A stretch of 5,736 bases of DNA from Acidaminococcaceae bacterium (GCA_024405585.1 JAKSOM010000062.1:1-5736); one strand, 5' to 3'. Shown: positions 1 to 5,736, numbered from the stretch's first letter. Program-made: numbers and translations. The notes: generated by a model from the letters alone, not told the origin.

Positions 1-18
1 ATTTGGCAAATGTTACGT

Positions 19-37
19 AACGGCAAAACCGTTTTTT
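19..37 (+). terminator. Possible weak intrinsic terminator of an upstream gene
   Basis: AACGG (19-23) can pair with CCGTT (29-33) across a five-base CAAAA loop, and the 3' arm runs into six consecutive T (32-37). The layout is that of a Rho-independent terminator, but the stem has only five base pairs. All three forward frames entering from the left edge stop early (18-20, 37-39 and 59-61), so an upstream gene on this strand could end just before or within the hairpin. Its last few codons cannot be recognised. Confidence 0.3.
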
Positions 38-102
38 GACGTTCCAAACAGTTTTGGGTGAAAGAATTTTTGTGAAGGAAAGAAAATTGAAAACGCTTGC
101 GA

Positions 103-142
103 TTGCAATGGGGTGTTGTGTTGATTGTTTCTTTCATTGCAA
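103..142. repeat. 8-bp inverted repeat in the leader
   Basis: TTGCAATG (103-110) is exactly complementary to CATTGCAA (135-142), with 24 bases between the arms. The left arm also lies inside a perfect 8-bp palindrome, ATTGCAAT (102-109). The repeat sits 34 bases upstream of the predicted -35 element, where an activator or repressor could bind, or it could form a hairpin in a longer transcript. In an AT-rich leader an 8-bp inverted repeat can also arise by chance, so a role is not established. Confidence 0.3.
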
Positions 143-175
143 ATTGTTTTTTTATTGGGATAACTACGGTTTCTG

Positions 176-204
176 TTGTAAGTGTGATGACATTGTGGTA
201 AAAT
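176..204 (+). promoter_or_regulatory. Predicted sigma70-type promoter with extended -10
   Basis: TTGTAA (176-181, four of six matches to TTGACA) is followed after exactly 17 bases by TAAAAT (199-204, five of six matches to TATAAT). A TGG just before the -10 hexamer (196-198) supplies the TGn extended -10 element. Transcription would start near 211, giving a leader of about 57 nt. A competing pair, ATGACA (187-192) and TACAAT (208-213), matches the hexamers well, but its spacer is only 15 bases. The AT-rich run 214-224 would help melting in either case. Confidence 0.55.
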
Positions 205-255
205 ACATACAATGATATATATATGTTGAGTCGTGTTGATTTGTTTTATTTTTTT

Positions 256-262
256 GGAGGTG
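256..262 (+). promoter_or_regulatory. Strong Shine-Dalgarno that fixes the start codon
   Basis: GGAGGTG matches the anti-Shine-Dalgarno end of 16S rRNA over seven bases, and its GGAGG core ends seven bases before the ATG at 268. This settles the start. An in-frame ATG at 223 would add 15 residues, but it has no purine-rich site ahead of it and would put residues in front of an otherwise standard signal peptide. The in-frame stop TAA at 199-201 closes the frame further upstream. Confidence 0.85.
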
Positions 263-267
263 TTGCC

Positions 268-360
268 ATGAGGAAGAACAATAAAAAGAGTTTGCTGGCC
301 GGTGCGGTGCTGGCTTCTGTACTGGGGTGCGGGTTTTGTGTGCCAAATGAGGTACAGGCG
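268..360 (+). other. Sec signal peptide, residues 1-31
   Basis: A positively charged n-region (MRKNNKK) is followed by a hydrophobic core of about 17 residues (LLAGAVLASVLGCGFCV) and a polar c-region ending in V-Q-A. This fits the small-x-small rule for signal peptidase I, with cleavage after Ala31 and the mature protein starting at AQVNA. Cys21 and Cys24 fall inside the hydrophobic core. The context VLGC resembles a lipobox only weakly, because Leu at -2 is unusual and a normal type I site lies downstream. The extended signal sequence typical of some large autotransporters is absent. Confidence 0.85.
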
Positions 361-3300
361 GCACAGGTGAATGCTGTGGTGGGGCCGAAGGATTTTGGTT
401 CCTTGATTGGCAAGAGTATTGCTTTTGGTCAGAAACGTGGCTATGTGGAGAATCAACAGTTGGCCGTGATTGAGGAAAGGCCTACCTGGCAGATTATCGC
501 TGGGGATAATGGCAGCATTAGTTTGCTTGCCAATCAGGCATGGGGTTATAACAGGTTTTCTGATGCAAATACGTATGATACTTTACGTAATCCGGGTGCT
601 ACAGTTACAATACTTTATTATGAGGAGGCATTAAAGTATCTTAATGACCACAGTAAGGAGTTTTTCTCGGCAGAGGGAATAGCTTTTTTGCAAAATCAAA
701 CTGTTTTAGAAGCGTGGAATCAGGTTCGGTATATGGGCGAAGGTGAATGTGGAGAAAAGAAATTCACCAGTATTTTTGCTTTGCCAACTATGGAACAAGT
801 TAAAGTACTGGAAGAAGAAAAGCGTAAAAGAGATTTTGTCTATTGGCTTGCTGACGGCTATACATTTATCGGTGATATAGATTACAACCCTGAAAAATTT
901 CATCAAACCTGTGATATGCGATATGATGCCAATACAGTTCAAGAGGGTGGTAGTATTGTTGAAAAAGCGGGTCAAAATCAAAATTACATTTTTCCCACCA
1001 TTGAACTTAGTTTGCCTACTTTTGCAATGTATGGTGACAAAACTGGTTATGATAACGTTTTTAAAACTCATAATATAGAAGATACTGCACCGTTAAGATT
1101 GACATTCAAAGATACTAATAAGGAAAAGAATATCAACATTTCCAAACTGAGTGTTGCACAGGAGGGAATTACTTTTGATGCCAACGGTTTGGCAACAGGA
1201 GAAGGTCAGGGAATTGGCGGACTGGTGGAAAACGCCGCTGGGAATTATCTTGCTTATGCCCGTCTTGTGGACAACATTAATGCTGATGGCACAATGAAAG
1301 ATGTGGAGATTAAATTTAATGACACTTCTATTACAGGAAACAACACAATCCATTTTTTCAACGAATGGATAGGGGATAAGTATGACTTGGCAGGTAATTT
1401 TATTGATGTGGGTGTTGAAATGAACAGTAATAAAATTTCCGAACTAACTTATCTGCCAAATGTTCAGGAATTAATTCTTGGGGATGGGGTTAAACTATCG
1501 CTCTCAGAAGAGCATAATTTTAATAAATTAACTATCGGTAACGGAGAATTTACATATACGGCAGTCAATATTGCGGGAAGGAGGGTAGGTAGTTATTACT
1601 ACACCGAAAGCCAGGCGGTGAAAGTAACGGAAGCACTTGACTGGGCGAATGTCTTGCAGGCACAGGGGGAAATTATCTTTAAGGGTTCTTTTTCGGTTGC
1701 GGATGATACTTTAACTTTAATACGACCAACTAATACTGACCCCGAGTGGCAGCACGGCATTACTGGTTGGAATGATATCACCTATCACGGACAAGCTGGT
1801 CAGAGTGCGACCTTGAAGGTCAAGGGCAAGATGCACGGGCTGGTTGTGAACGGTGGGACTTTTGCAGCAGAGAAGGACTTGATTTTGGATGAGTATTTGC
1901 GGGTGAACAACGGTGCCGTCCTGAACCTTGGGGGCAATTTGACGACTAATACTGTCAATCTTAACGGAACTTTGAATATGACAACTGCAGATACGACGTT
2001 CACTGTGAACAAGGATTTTACGGCGGGAAATGGGGCAAAGATTACAGGCGTTGACAGTACTGACAAAGTAGTAACAGGTGAGAACCTGACGGCCAAGGGG
2101 AACATTGTTTTTGATAAGGTAACATTGGAAGCGGCAAAAAATATTCAGGTTCAAGGTAATTTGGATAGTAATGTTAATGTGTCCTCCAATGAAATTAATG
2201 TGAGGGGGAATCTGTCCGCAGAAAGGATTACTTCAAAAAATATTACGGCGGGCGGCAATGTTAATGTTAAAGAGATGAACGTAAATGGTGCTTTGAATTT
2301 TGCTAACGGCAAGGCCCAAAACATCACAGTTGGCGCCCTTGCATTTGGAGAAAGTGGGAAATTGGCAGGTTATACTTTTGATGTTGGCAAGGACATATTT
2401 ACCATCAGCAATTCTGCCAGCGGAAAGGTAAAATTATCACCCAAATATGGAGCGAACCTAAACAACGGCGACAAGGTGGAGGTGTTCAACGGTAATGGCG
2501 ATTTGAGCGGTCTTGTCATGAGTGTTGTCCGGGTTACGGACACGGCAGGGAAGAAAACCTATCTTATAAAACAGGATGCAAGCGACAGAGGAAAACTTAA
2601 TGTAATTGCCACCAAACATAATGCGGCGGTGAATATTGGAGATGACGTTAAGGGGCAAAAAGTCGTTTTTGGGAACTATTGGCAGGAAAACCGTAATGCC
2701 AAGCAACCGGTGCTTTGGTCCTGTGTCAAACATGATGGTGGACAGACCGTTTTCCTCAGTGACAAAATTTTAGCTGAAACAGGTGGTAGTGTTTATGATA
2801 CTCAAATGTGGAAAATCACCAATTTTTTGAAACAAGACAGCGGTTTTGTTAAAGAATTGTTTACAATAAGTGAAATTGTGGCATTATCCTGTGTTGGCGA
2901 GGATGCTTTGGGGTTACCATCTTTGGAAGATGTAAAGGATGGGGGTAACTACAGCTGGAATGCAGATGGCAGGAAAGCAGAAACAACGTTCTATGCCGGC
3001 AATGGCGGACGTTATTATGCTCTTGGCTCTACTCATTCTTTTGATGGTGTCTATGTTAATGATTGGGTTGATTCTTCAAACGGAGATATTGGCACATATA
3101 GAAGCTTGTGGTTTGCGTTTGGAGATGGCTCTCATTACGGCATTCGTCCGACCATTACTTTTGACGCTGCCACCGTCCTTTTCGCCACCAATGCAGAAAG
3201 CGCCAAGGGCATTACAGCCCTTGGCAACTTTACCCGTCTGAAAGATGTGGATGAGAACAGTACTTTGGAACTTACCTTTGACGATGCCTACCTTGCGGCT

Positions 3301-5736
3301 AAAGCAGGAACGGAAAGACAGACCGGGGATATAGGGATTGGAACTCTTGTTTTGCAGGGTAGCAATCTGTCATTGAAATATAGCAATGCCAAATACATGG
3401 ATGAAAACAGTTATGTTTCTTGTCTTATTGGTGAAAGTAATTTGGCGGAGGACTACTTCGGCTACGGCAAAGCGGACAGGGTCAACAAACTGGGCAGTGA
3501 CACCCTCAGCATAAATTTGGCAAACTTCCCAACTGAGCAGGGTGACAATGGTTATGCCATGACCCTCTTCAACGAATACGGCAACGGCACCAGTTTTGTG
3601 GGCGGGATGCAGGTTCTGCCCGGCAGTTTCCGGGTTGACAAGGGTAATCTTGTTTACAGCATTGCCCCCGGCGATTTGACGTTGGATGTGCAAGTGGGGA
3701 AAGGAAACATTCTGGAACTCACCGGTACCGGTGTTCTGGCAAAGAAAATCAGTGGTGAAGGCAAAGTACTGGTAGCGAATAACGGCATTTCTGCCTCCGG
3801 CGACCAAATGGTTATGGACTTTGAAACGGCGGAGGGTGTGACCATGACCATCACCGCCGGTAAGGTTACGGGTTCTTTGAAAGGCAATTTTATCCTGCAG
3901 AAGGAGAATCCCACTTCCACATACACGGATGTGTACTTTTATGGTAAAAGCATAGAGGGGCATATCAGTTCGGATAAGGAGAGTAATGTATTTGTATTGA
4001 ACAAAAACACCAAGGTCAGTGGCGACTTGAGTATAGACCATTTCAAAGGCAGGCGCGGATATACTTTGGCAGATGTTTATACCTTGGACATGCGGCAGTC
4101 GGGGGCGGATACCACCTCCTACAACACCCTGACCATAGGCAAACTCCACGCCGGGGGCAAACTTGCCATTGATGCGGACCTGGTCAACCTGCAAAGCGAC
4201 AAAATTGTCCTGAACGGGGTTGACTTTGAAGGTAACACCATCACCCTTAGTGCAGTGAACATAACGGCGGCCCCGGAAACCTTTGAAGGGGTTTACACCA
4301 TCAACAATGTGGCAACGGGTTCAGCGAAAAATGCAGTGGTGACGAAGGCGGGAGGGCTGAAGGTCTTTACATCCAAGGGGAACTACACGGTCACCTTGGA
4401 AAACGGCAACCTGAAATTTGACACCGGGATTGCGCCGGCACCGGTCGGGCTTGCGGAATTTATTCAAAGTATGGAAGCGGGCGGTTCATATTCCTTTGCG
4501 GAGAACCAAACCCTGACCGGGGCTGTGACCACCGGCAACACGGACAAGGGCGTCTTCCTGAACGGCAACGATTTGACCGGCAGCCATAATGAGGGTATAA
4601 CCGTTGCCGCCAACCATACCTTGAACATAATGGGCAACGGAAAAATCTCCGGCTTCGGAACGGCCCTCAAAGTGGAAAACACTGGCGTACTGAACTTGGA
4701 AAGTGTTATTTTCTCCGGCAACACGACGGACGTATATAACCAGGGCGACATGAAGATTGAGGGCAGTGTTACCATGGAAACCCTGAAGGGGGTGGGCACC
4801 ACCACCATTGCTCAGGACGCTGAACTGAACCTGGGCGGGGCGGCGGCTCAAGAAATTACCCAAACCTTTGCAGGTGAAGGCACCTTGAACTTTAACGGTG
4901 ACACCACCATTGCCGTGGACAAACTGGGCACGGCCATGAACACCATAGCGACAGGGAAAGGGCTCAATTTGACCAGTGGCGGCGACAACACATTGACCAA
5001 ACCCGTCAGCGGCGGGGGAACAATAGCCATTGACGAAGGCAACACCATCCAAACAAATGCGGACAATCTGCAGGTGGCAGTGGTGAACTACGGAAAACTA
5101 AAGATAGGCGTGGACGGCCCCGGCCGGATAAGCAAGGGCATCATCGGCGGCGGAACGCTGGAATTTGCTCAACACACCATAGTGGAAGGCGGGGACATCC
5201 TTCAGAACGGTGTCACTGTGGACGAAAACGTGGCGGTGGAAACGGGCAAAATCATAGTACCGACAGAGATTACCAACAAAGGGGCCCTGCTCATCAATGC
5301 CGGTGACCTGCAGGGGAAAGCCGTCAACTCAACGGACGGCGGCACATTTATTGTTAACGGCTACACCATGTACAATGGGGCGGTATACCTCTATTCGGAC
5401 GGTACGGAGGCGGGGCGGAAGCTGGAGGGAAGAATCGCCAATGGTAAAACTATGGTCATGGATGAGGTGCGGACAGAATGGGACAAACTTGAAAATACGG
5501 AAATCTATATCAACGGGGATGCCAAACTGACGTTATATAGGAGCGTAACAACTGCCGCCAATATAGACATGGATATCAGGGGCTGCAAAGAACTTGACAA
5601 CGGTGCAGGTACGGGAACTTTGGTGACCGACGGCAACTTCACTGCAAACATGGACAGGGTGCAGGTGCCCTTGGAAAACAAAGGCACCCTGACACTGAAC
5701 GCCGGCACAGGCATCAACAATATGGGAAAAATGACC
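268..5736 (+). CDS. Giant secreted adhesin-like protein, probable autotransporter passenger with two DUF6273-like modules (3'-partial)
   Basis: This frame stays open for 1823 codons to the window edge, so the C terminus is missing. The protein begins with a Sec signal peptide (1-31). Two related DUF6273-like modules with companion segments follow (about 50-378 and 798-1113), separated by a beta-solenoid-like stretch (about 380-790). A long Gly/Asn/Thr/Val-rich repeat region occupies about 1115-1823. After the signal peptide there are only six cysteines (161, 215, 819, 875, 1052, 1773) and no further obvious membrane segment. Short hydrophobic strands alternating with Asn/Gly turns and G-x-G-T motifs are typical of autotransporter passengers and other beta-helical surface adhesins. 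An outer-membrane beta-barrel downstream is therefore expected but not seen; a two-partner-secreted or otherwise anchored surface protein is the alternative. A role in adhesion or glycan binding is an inference from architecture; no catalytic motif was recognised. The gene has its own predicted promoter, so it may be transcribed alone. The 5' part is AT-rich and the 3' part GC-rich. Confidence 0.9.
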   Translation, partial: MRKNNKKSLLAGAVLASVLGCGFCVPNEVQAAQVNAVVGPKDFGSLIGKSIAFGQKRGYVENQQLAVIEERPTWQIIAGDNGSISLLANQAWGYNRFSDANTYDTLRNPGATVTILYYEEALKYLNDHSKEFFSAEGIAFLQNQTVLEAWNQVRYMGEGECGEKKFTSIFALPTMEQVKVLEEEKRKRDFVYWLADGYTFIGDIDYNPEKFHQTCDMRYDANTVQEGGSIVEKAGQNQNYIFPTIELSLPTFAMYGDKTGYDNVFKTHNIEDTAPLRLTFKDTNKEKNINISKLSVAQEGITFDANGLATGEGQGIGGLVENAAGNYLAYARLVDNINADGTMKDVEIKFNDTSITGNNTIHFFNEWIGDKYDLAGNFIDVGVEMNSNKISELTYLPNVQELILGDGVKLSLSEEHNFNKLTIGNGEFTYTAVNIAGRRVGSYYYTESQAVKVTEALDWANVLQAQGEIIFKGSFSVADDTLTLIRPTNTDPEWQHGITGWNDITYHGQAGQSATLKVKGKMHGLVVNGGTFAAEKDLILDEYLRVNNGAVLNLGGNLTTNTVNLNGTLNMTTADTTFTVNKDFTAGNGAKITGVDSTDKVVTGENLTAKGNIVFDKVTLEAAKNIQVQGNLDSNVNVSSNEINVRGNLSAERITSKNITAGGNVNVKEMNVNGALNFANGKAQNITVGALAFGESGKLAGYTFDVGKDIFTISNSASGKVKLSPKYGANLNNGDKVEVFNGNGDLSGLVMSVVRVTDTAGKKTYLIKQDASDRGKLNVIATKHNAAVNIGDDVKGQKVVFGNYWQENRNAKQPVLWSCVKHDGGQTVFLSDKILAETGGSVYDTQMWKITNFLKQDSGFVKELFTISEIVALSCVGEDALGLPSLEDVKDGGNYSWNADGRKAETTFYAGNGGRYYALGSTHSFDGVYVNDWVDSSNGDIGTYRSLWFAFGDGSHYGIRPTITFDAATVLFATNAESAKGITALGNFTRLKDVDENSTLELTFDDAYLAAKAGTERQTGDIGIGTLVLQGSNLSLKYSNAKYMDENSYVSCLIGESNLAEDYFGYGKADRVNKLGSDTLSINLANFPTEQGDNGYAMTLFNEYGNGTSFVGGMQVLPGSFRVDKGNLVYSIAPGDLTLDVQVGKGNILELTGTGVLAKKISGEGKVLVANNGISASGDQMVMDFETAEGVTMTITAGKVTGSLKGNFILQKENPTSTYTDVYFYGKSIEGHISSDKESNVFVLNKNTKVSGDLSIDHFKGRRGYTLADVYTLDMRQSGADTTSYNTLTIGKLHAGGKLAIDADLVNLQSDKIVLNGVDFEGNTITLSAVNITAAPETFEGVYTINNVATGSAKNAVVTKAGGLKVFTSKGNYTVTLENGNLKFDTGIAPAPVGLAEFIQSMEAGGSYSFAENQTLTGAVTTGNTDKGVFLNGNDLTGSHNEGITVAANHTLNIMGNGKISGFGTALKVENTGVLNLESVIFSGNTTDVYNQGDMKIEGSVTMETLKGVGTTTIAQDAELNLGGAAAQEITQTFAGEGTLNFNGDTTIAVDKLGTAMNTIATGKGLNLTSGGDNTLTKPVSGGGTIAIDEGNTIQTNADNLQVAVVNYGKLKIGVDGPGRISKGIIGGGTLEFAQHTIVEGGDILQNGVTVDENVAVETGKIIVPTEITNKGALLINAGDLQGKAVNSTDGGTFIVNGYTMYNGAVYLYSDGTEAGRKLEGRIANGKTMVMDEVRTEWDKLENTEIYINGDAKLTLYRSVTTAANIDMDIRGCKELDNGAGTGTLVTDGNFTANMDRVQVPLENKGTLTLNAGTGINNMGKMT
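415..1035 (+). other. DUF6273-like module, first copy (residues about 50-256)
   Basis: Landmarks in order are FG (53-54), W74 followed 12 residues later by LLANQ (86-90), EFFSAE (131-136), FALPTMEQVK (170-179), YWLADG (192-197) and PTIEL (243-247) leading to FAMYG (252-256). This order (FG, W, LLS-like strand, E/F-rich helix, a LP-x-x-E helix, YWL, then a [RF]PTI strand) is what I know of the DUF6273 family, a domain of unknown function common in secreted Firmicute proteins. The GVRP-type motif before the last strand is degenerate here (IFPTI). Cys161 and Cys215 are its only cysteines. The DNA is the most AT-rich of the gene. No active-site pattern is visible. The family call rests on remembered motif order, not a search. 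Confidence 0.55.
1081..1401 (+). other. Beta-rich companion segment of the first module (residues about 272-378)
   Basis: The segment begins with PLRLTFKD (275-282), continues through SKLSVAQEG and NYLAYARLVDN strands, and ends at TIHFFNEW (360-367) plus a short tail to IDVGVEM. The same order of anchors (LTF-x-D, a Y-rich strand, then FNE[WY]) follows the second DUF6273-like module, so the two parts seem to travel together. Alternating hydrophobic residues suggest a beta-sandwich, but the fold is not established. Compared with the second copy, the spacing from PTI to FNE is about 122 residues here against 141 there. Confidence 0.45.
1408..2637 (+). other. Beta-solenoid-like linker between modules (residues about 381-790)
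   Basis: This stretch has no cysteine, and only its first two-thirds contain tryptophan (W423 in LDWANV, then PEWQ and GWND). The first part (to about 540) is mixed beta. From about residue 545 it becomes a series of short strands separated by Asn and Gly, such as VNNGAVLNLGGNL, VNLNGTLNM and ITAGGNVNV, which is the look of a parallel beta-helix passenger. Rungs of 16-17 residues are clearest at 628-690. It would act as a rigid stalk or spacer between the two DUF6273-like modules. No enzymatic motif was seen. Confidence 0.5.
2149..2340 (+). repeat. Short-period protein repeat, 16-17-residue rungs
   Basis: Within residues 628-691 a V-x-G-N-[LV]-type strand recurs: VQGNL at 628, VRGNL at 645, AGGNV at 661, VNGAL at 672 and VGAL at 688. 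The steps are 17, 16, 11 and 16 residues. Each repeat carries a second strand such as NEIN, KNIT, KEMN or QNIT. The DNA of the copies is not closely similar, so these are old structural repeats and not a recent tandem duplication. The period is compatible with short coils of a beta-solenoid. Confidence 0.5.
2659..3189 (+). other. DUF6273-like module, second copy (residues about 798-974)
   Basis: This is the more canonical copy. FGNYWQ (801-806) is followed by W817, then 12 residues later FLSDKIL (829-835), YDTQMWKITNFL (843-854), ELFTISEIVAL (863-873), LGLPSLEDVK (881-890), RYYALGS (915-921), a Trp/Gly-rich loop, and GIRPTITFD (958-966) leading to VLFAT (970-974). These match the DUF6273 order, including a GIRP version of its usual GVRP motif. 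Cys819 and Cys875 are its cysteines. The function of the family is unknown; a ligand- or glycan-binding role at the cell surface is only an inference from its place in an adhesin-like protein. Confidence 0.65.
3241..3606 (+). other. Beta-rich companion segment of the second module (residues about 992-1113)
   Basis: STLELTFDD (998-1006) opens the segment, followed by strands IGTLVLQGSNLSLKYSNA, SYVSCLIGES and DTLSINLANF, and ending in GYAMTLFNEYGNG (1095-1107). The order matches the companion of the first module, including the LTF-x-D opening and the FNE[WY] closing motif. In DUF6273 proteins as I know them a segment of the type Y-V-S-x-x-I followed by L-x-x-F-x-E is often found next to the domain, which supports reading the two as one unit. 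Cys1052 is its only cysteine. Confidence 0.45.
4672..5736 (+). repeat. Recurrent nine-residue strand motif x-x-N-x-G-x-[LM]-x-[IL]
   Basis: Six copies are seen: VENTGVLNL (1469), VYNQGDMKI (1489), VVNYGKLKI (1605), ITNKGALLI (1668), LENKGTLTL (1802) and INNMGKMT (1816), the last cut by the window edge. The Asn and the Gly two residues later are invariant, and the flanking positions are hydrophobic in an alternating pattern. The irregular spacing (20, 116, 63, 134 and 14 residues between the Asn) argues for a reused structural strand-turn-strand element and against a simple tandem array. Confidence 0.55.
4789..5280 (+). repeat. G-x-G-T repeats with about 45-residue spacing
   Basis: GVGTTTI (1508), GEGTLNF (1536), GGGTIAI (1582) and GGGTLEF (1627) recur with spacings of 28, 46 and 45 residues. 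The last three start similar blocks: FAGEGT, VSGGGT and IIGGGT, and the first two of these carry a second shared patch (ATGKGLNL and VNYGKLKI) at the same offset. The G-x-G-T-L-x-[FL] pattern resembles the autotransporter-associated passenger strand repeat. Sequence identity outside the motifs is low. Confidence 0.5.

Larger units (their letters stand above)
3607..5736 (+). other. C-terminal beta-repeat passenger region (residues 1114-1823, continues past the window)
   Basis: The region is rich in Gly, Asn, Thr, Val and Asp, with short strands ending in N-G or G-G turns, and has one cysteine (1773) in about 710 residues. Recognisable themes are ISGEGKVLV near 1165-1170, a stretch with GNGKISGFGTALKVEN (1456-1471) and SGNTTD (1483-1488), and the G-x-G-T and N-x-G-x-L repeats listed separately. 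These fit passenger domains of large autotransporters and related surface adhesins, usually parallel beta-helices. It is expected to lead into more repeats and then a translocator or anchor. The DNA here is clearly GC-richer than the 5' part of the gene. Confidence 0.6.

Noticed and set aside
214..224. Short AT dinucleotide run as a phase-variation tract
   Set aside because: The run is only about five TA units and lies after the predicted transcription start, so length change would not alter promoter spacing or reading frame.
223..267. Alternative start at the in-frame ATG at 223
   Set aside because: It has no Shine-Dalgarno and adds 15 residues ahead of a complete signal peptide, while the ATG at 268 has a seven-base Shine-Dalgarno match at ideal spacing.
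268..342. Lipoprotein signal peptide using Cys21 or Cys24
   Set aside because: Neither VLGC nor CGFC is a good lipobox, and a proper signal peptidase I site (VQA before AQ) follows.
13..456. 147-codon open frame on the minus strand spanning the leader and the gene start
   Set aside because: It crosses the promoter, ribosome site and signal-peptide region of the forward gene, and its His/Thr/Asn/Lys-rich translation resembles no protein family I know.
2939..3241. 100-codon forward frame with a hydrophobic Leu/Ile/Met run
   Set aside because: It is embedded in frame +2 of the second DUF6273-like module, whose conserved motifs show that the main frame is the coding one. The hydrophobic run is a by-product of the overlapping codons.
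415..3606. DUF6273-like modules as variable proteins of a diversity-generating retroelement
   Set aside because: Lectin-like domains in surface proteins prompt the idea, but no reverse transcriptase, template repeat or matching variable repeat is in the window and the two copies differ throughout, not only at adenine-derived positions.
3370..4194. 274-codon open frame on the minus strand
   Set aside because: It lies in exact codon register with the forward gene and exists because the forward gene uses no TTA, CTA or TCA codon there. Its translation has no domain-like pattern.
4486..5052. 188-codon open frame on the minus strand
   Set aside because: It is in the same codon-register position opposite the GC-rich part of the forward gene; its openness is explained by forward codon choice.

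Overview
The window is almost entirely one gene. A single forward-strand reading frame opens at 268, downstream of a good ribosome binding site, and runs 1823 codons without a stop to the last base, so the 3' end of the gene is outside the window. The predicted protein has a classical Sec signal peptide, then a very long, Gly/Asn/Thr-rich, cysteine-poor, beta-strand-rich body. It looks like the passenger (surface-exposed) part of a giant secreted adhesin, most likely an autotransporter-type protein of a diderm bacterium. The anchoring or beta-barrel part is not in the window, so the export route is inferred.

Layout. Bases 1-267 are non-coding leader. They hold a weak hairpin plus T-run near the start (possible terminator of an unseen upstream gene), an 8-bp inverted repeat, a sigma70-type extended -10 promoter at 176-204, and a strong Shine-Dalgarno at 256-262. 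In protein coordinates the gene then reads: signal peptide (1-31); first DUF6273-like module (about 50-256) with a beta-rich companion segment (about 272-378); a beta-solenoid-like stretch (about 380-790) with 16-17-residue rungs; a second DUF6273-like module (about 798-974) with its own companion segment (about 992-1113); and a long Gly/Asn/Thr-rich repeat region (about 1115-1823) with G-x-G-T and N-x-G-x-L motifs, continuing past the window.

The main observation is that the two DUF6273-like modules look like diverged copies of one unit of about 320 residues. They share a collinear series of anchors (FG, W-x11-[LF]L, LP[TS][ML]E[QD]VK, PTI, LTF, FNE[WY]) and are separated by about 420 residues of beta-repeat. 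The DNA also shifts from AT-rich in the 5' part to clearly GC-rich in the 3' part of the same gene, which suggests mosaic assembly.

Organism. Nothing here identifies it firmly. A strong GGAGG ribosome site typical of Firmicutes, combined with an autotransporter-like passenger and a DUF6273-like module, fits a diderm Firmicute such as the Negativicutes (for example a gut Acidaminococcaceae or Selenomonadaceae). This is an inference of moderate to low confidence. No RNA genes, CRISPR arrays, insertion sequences or second protein-coding gene could be supported.
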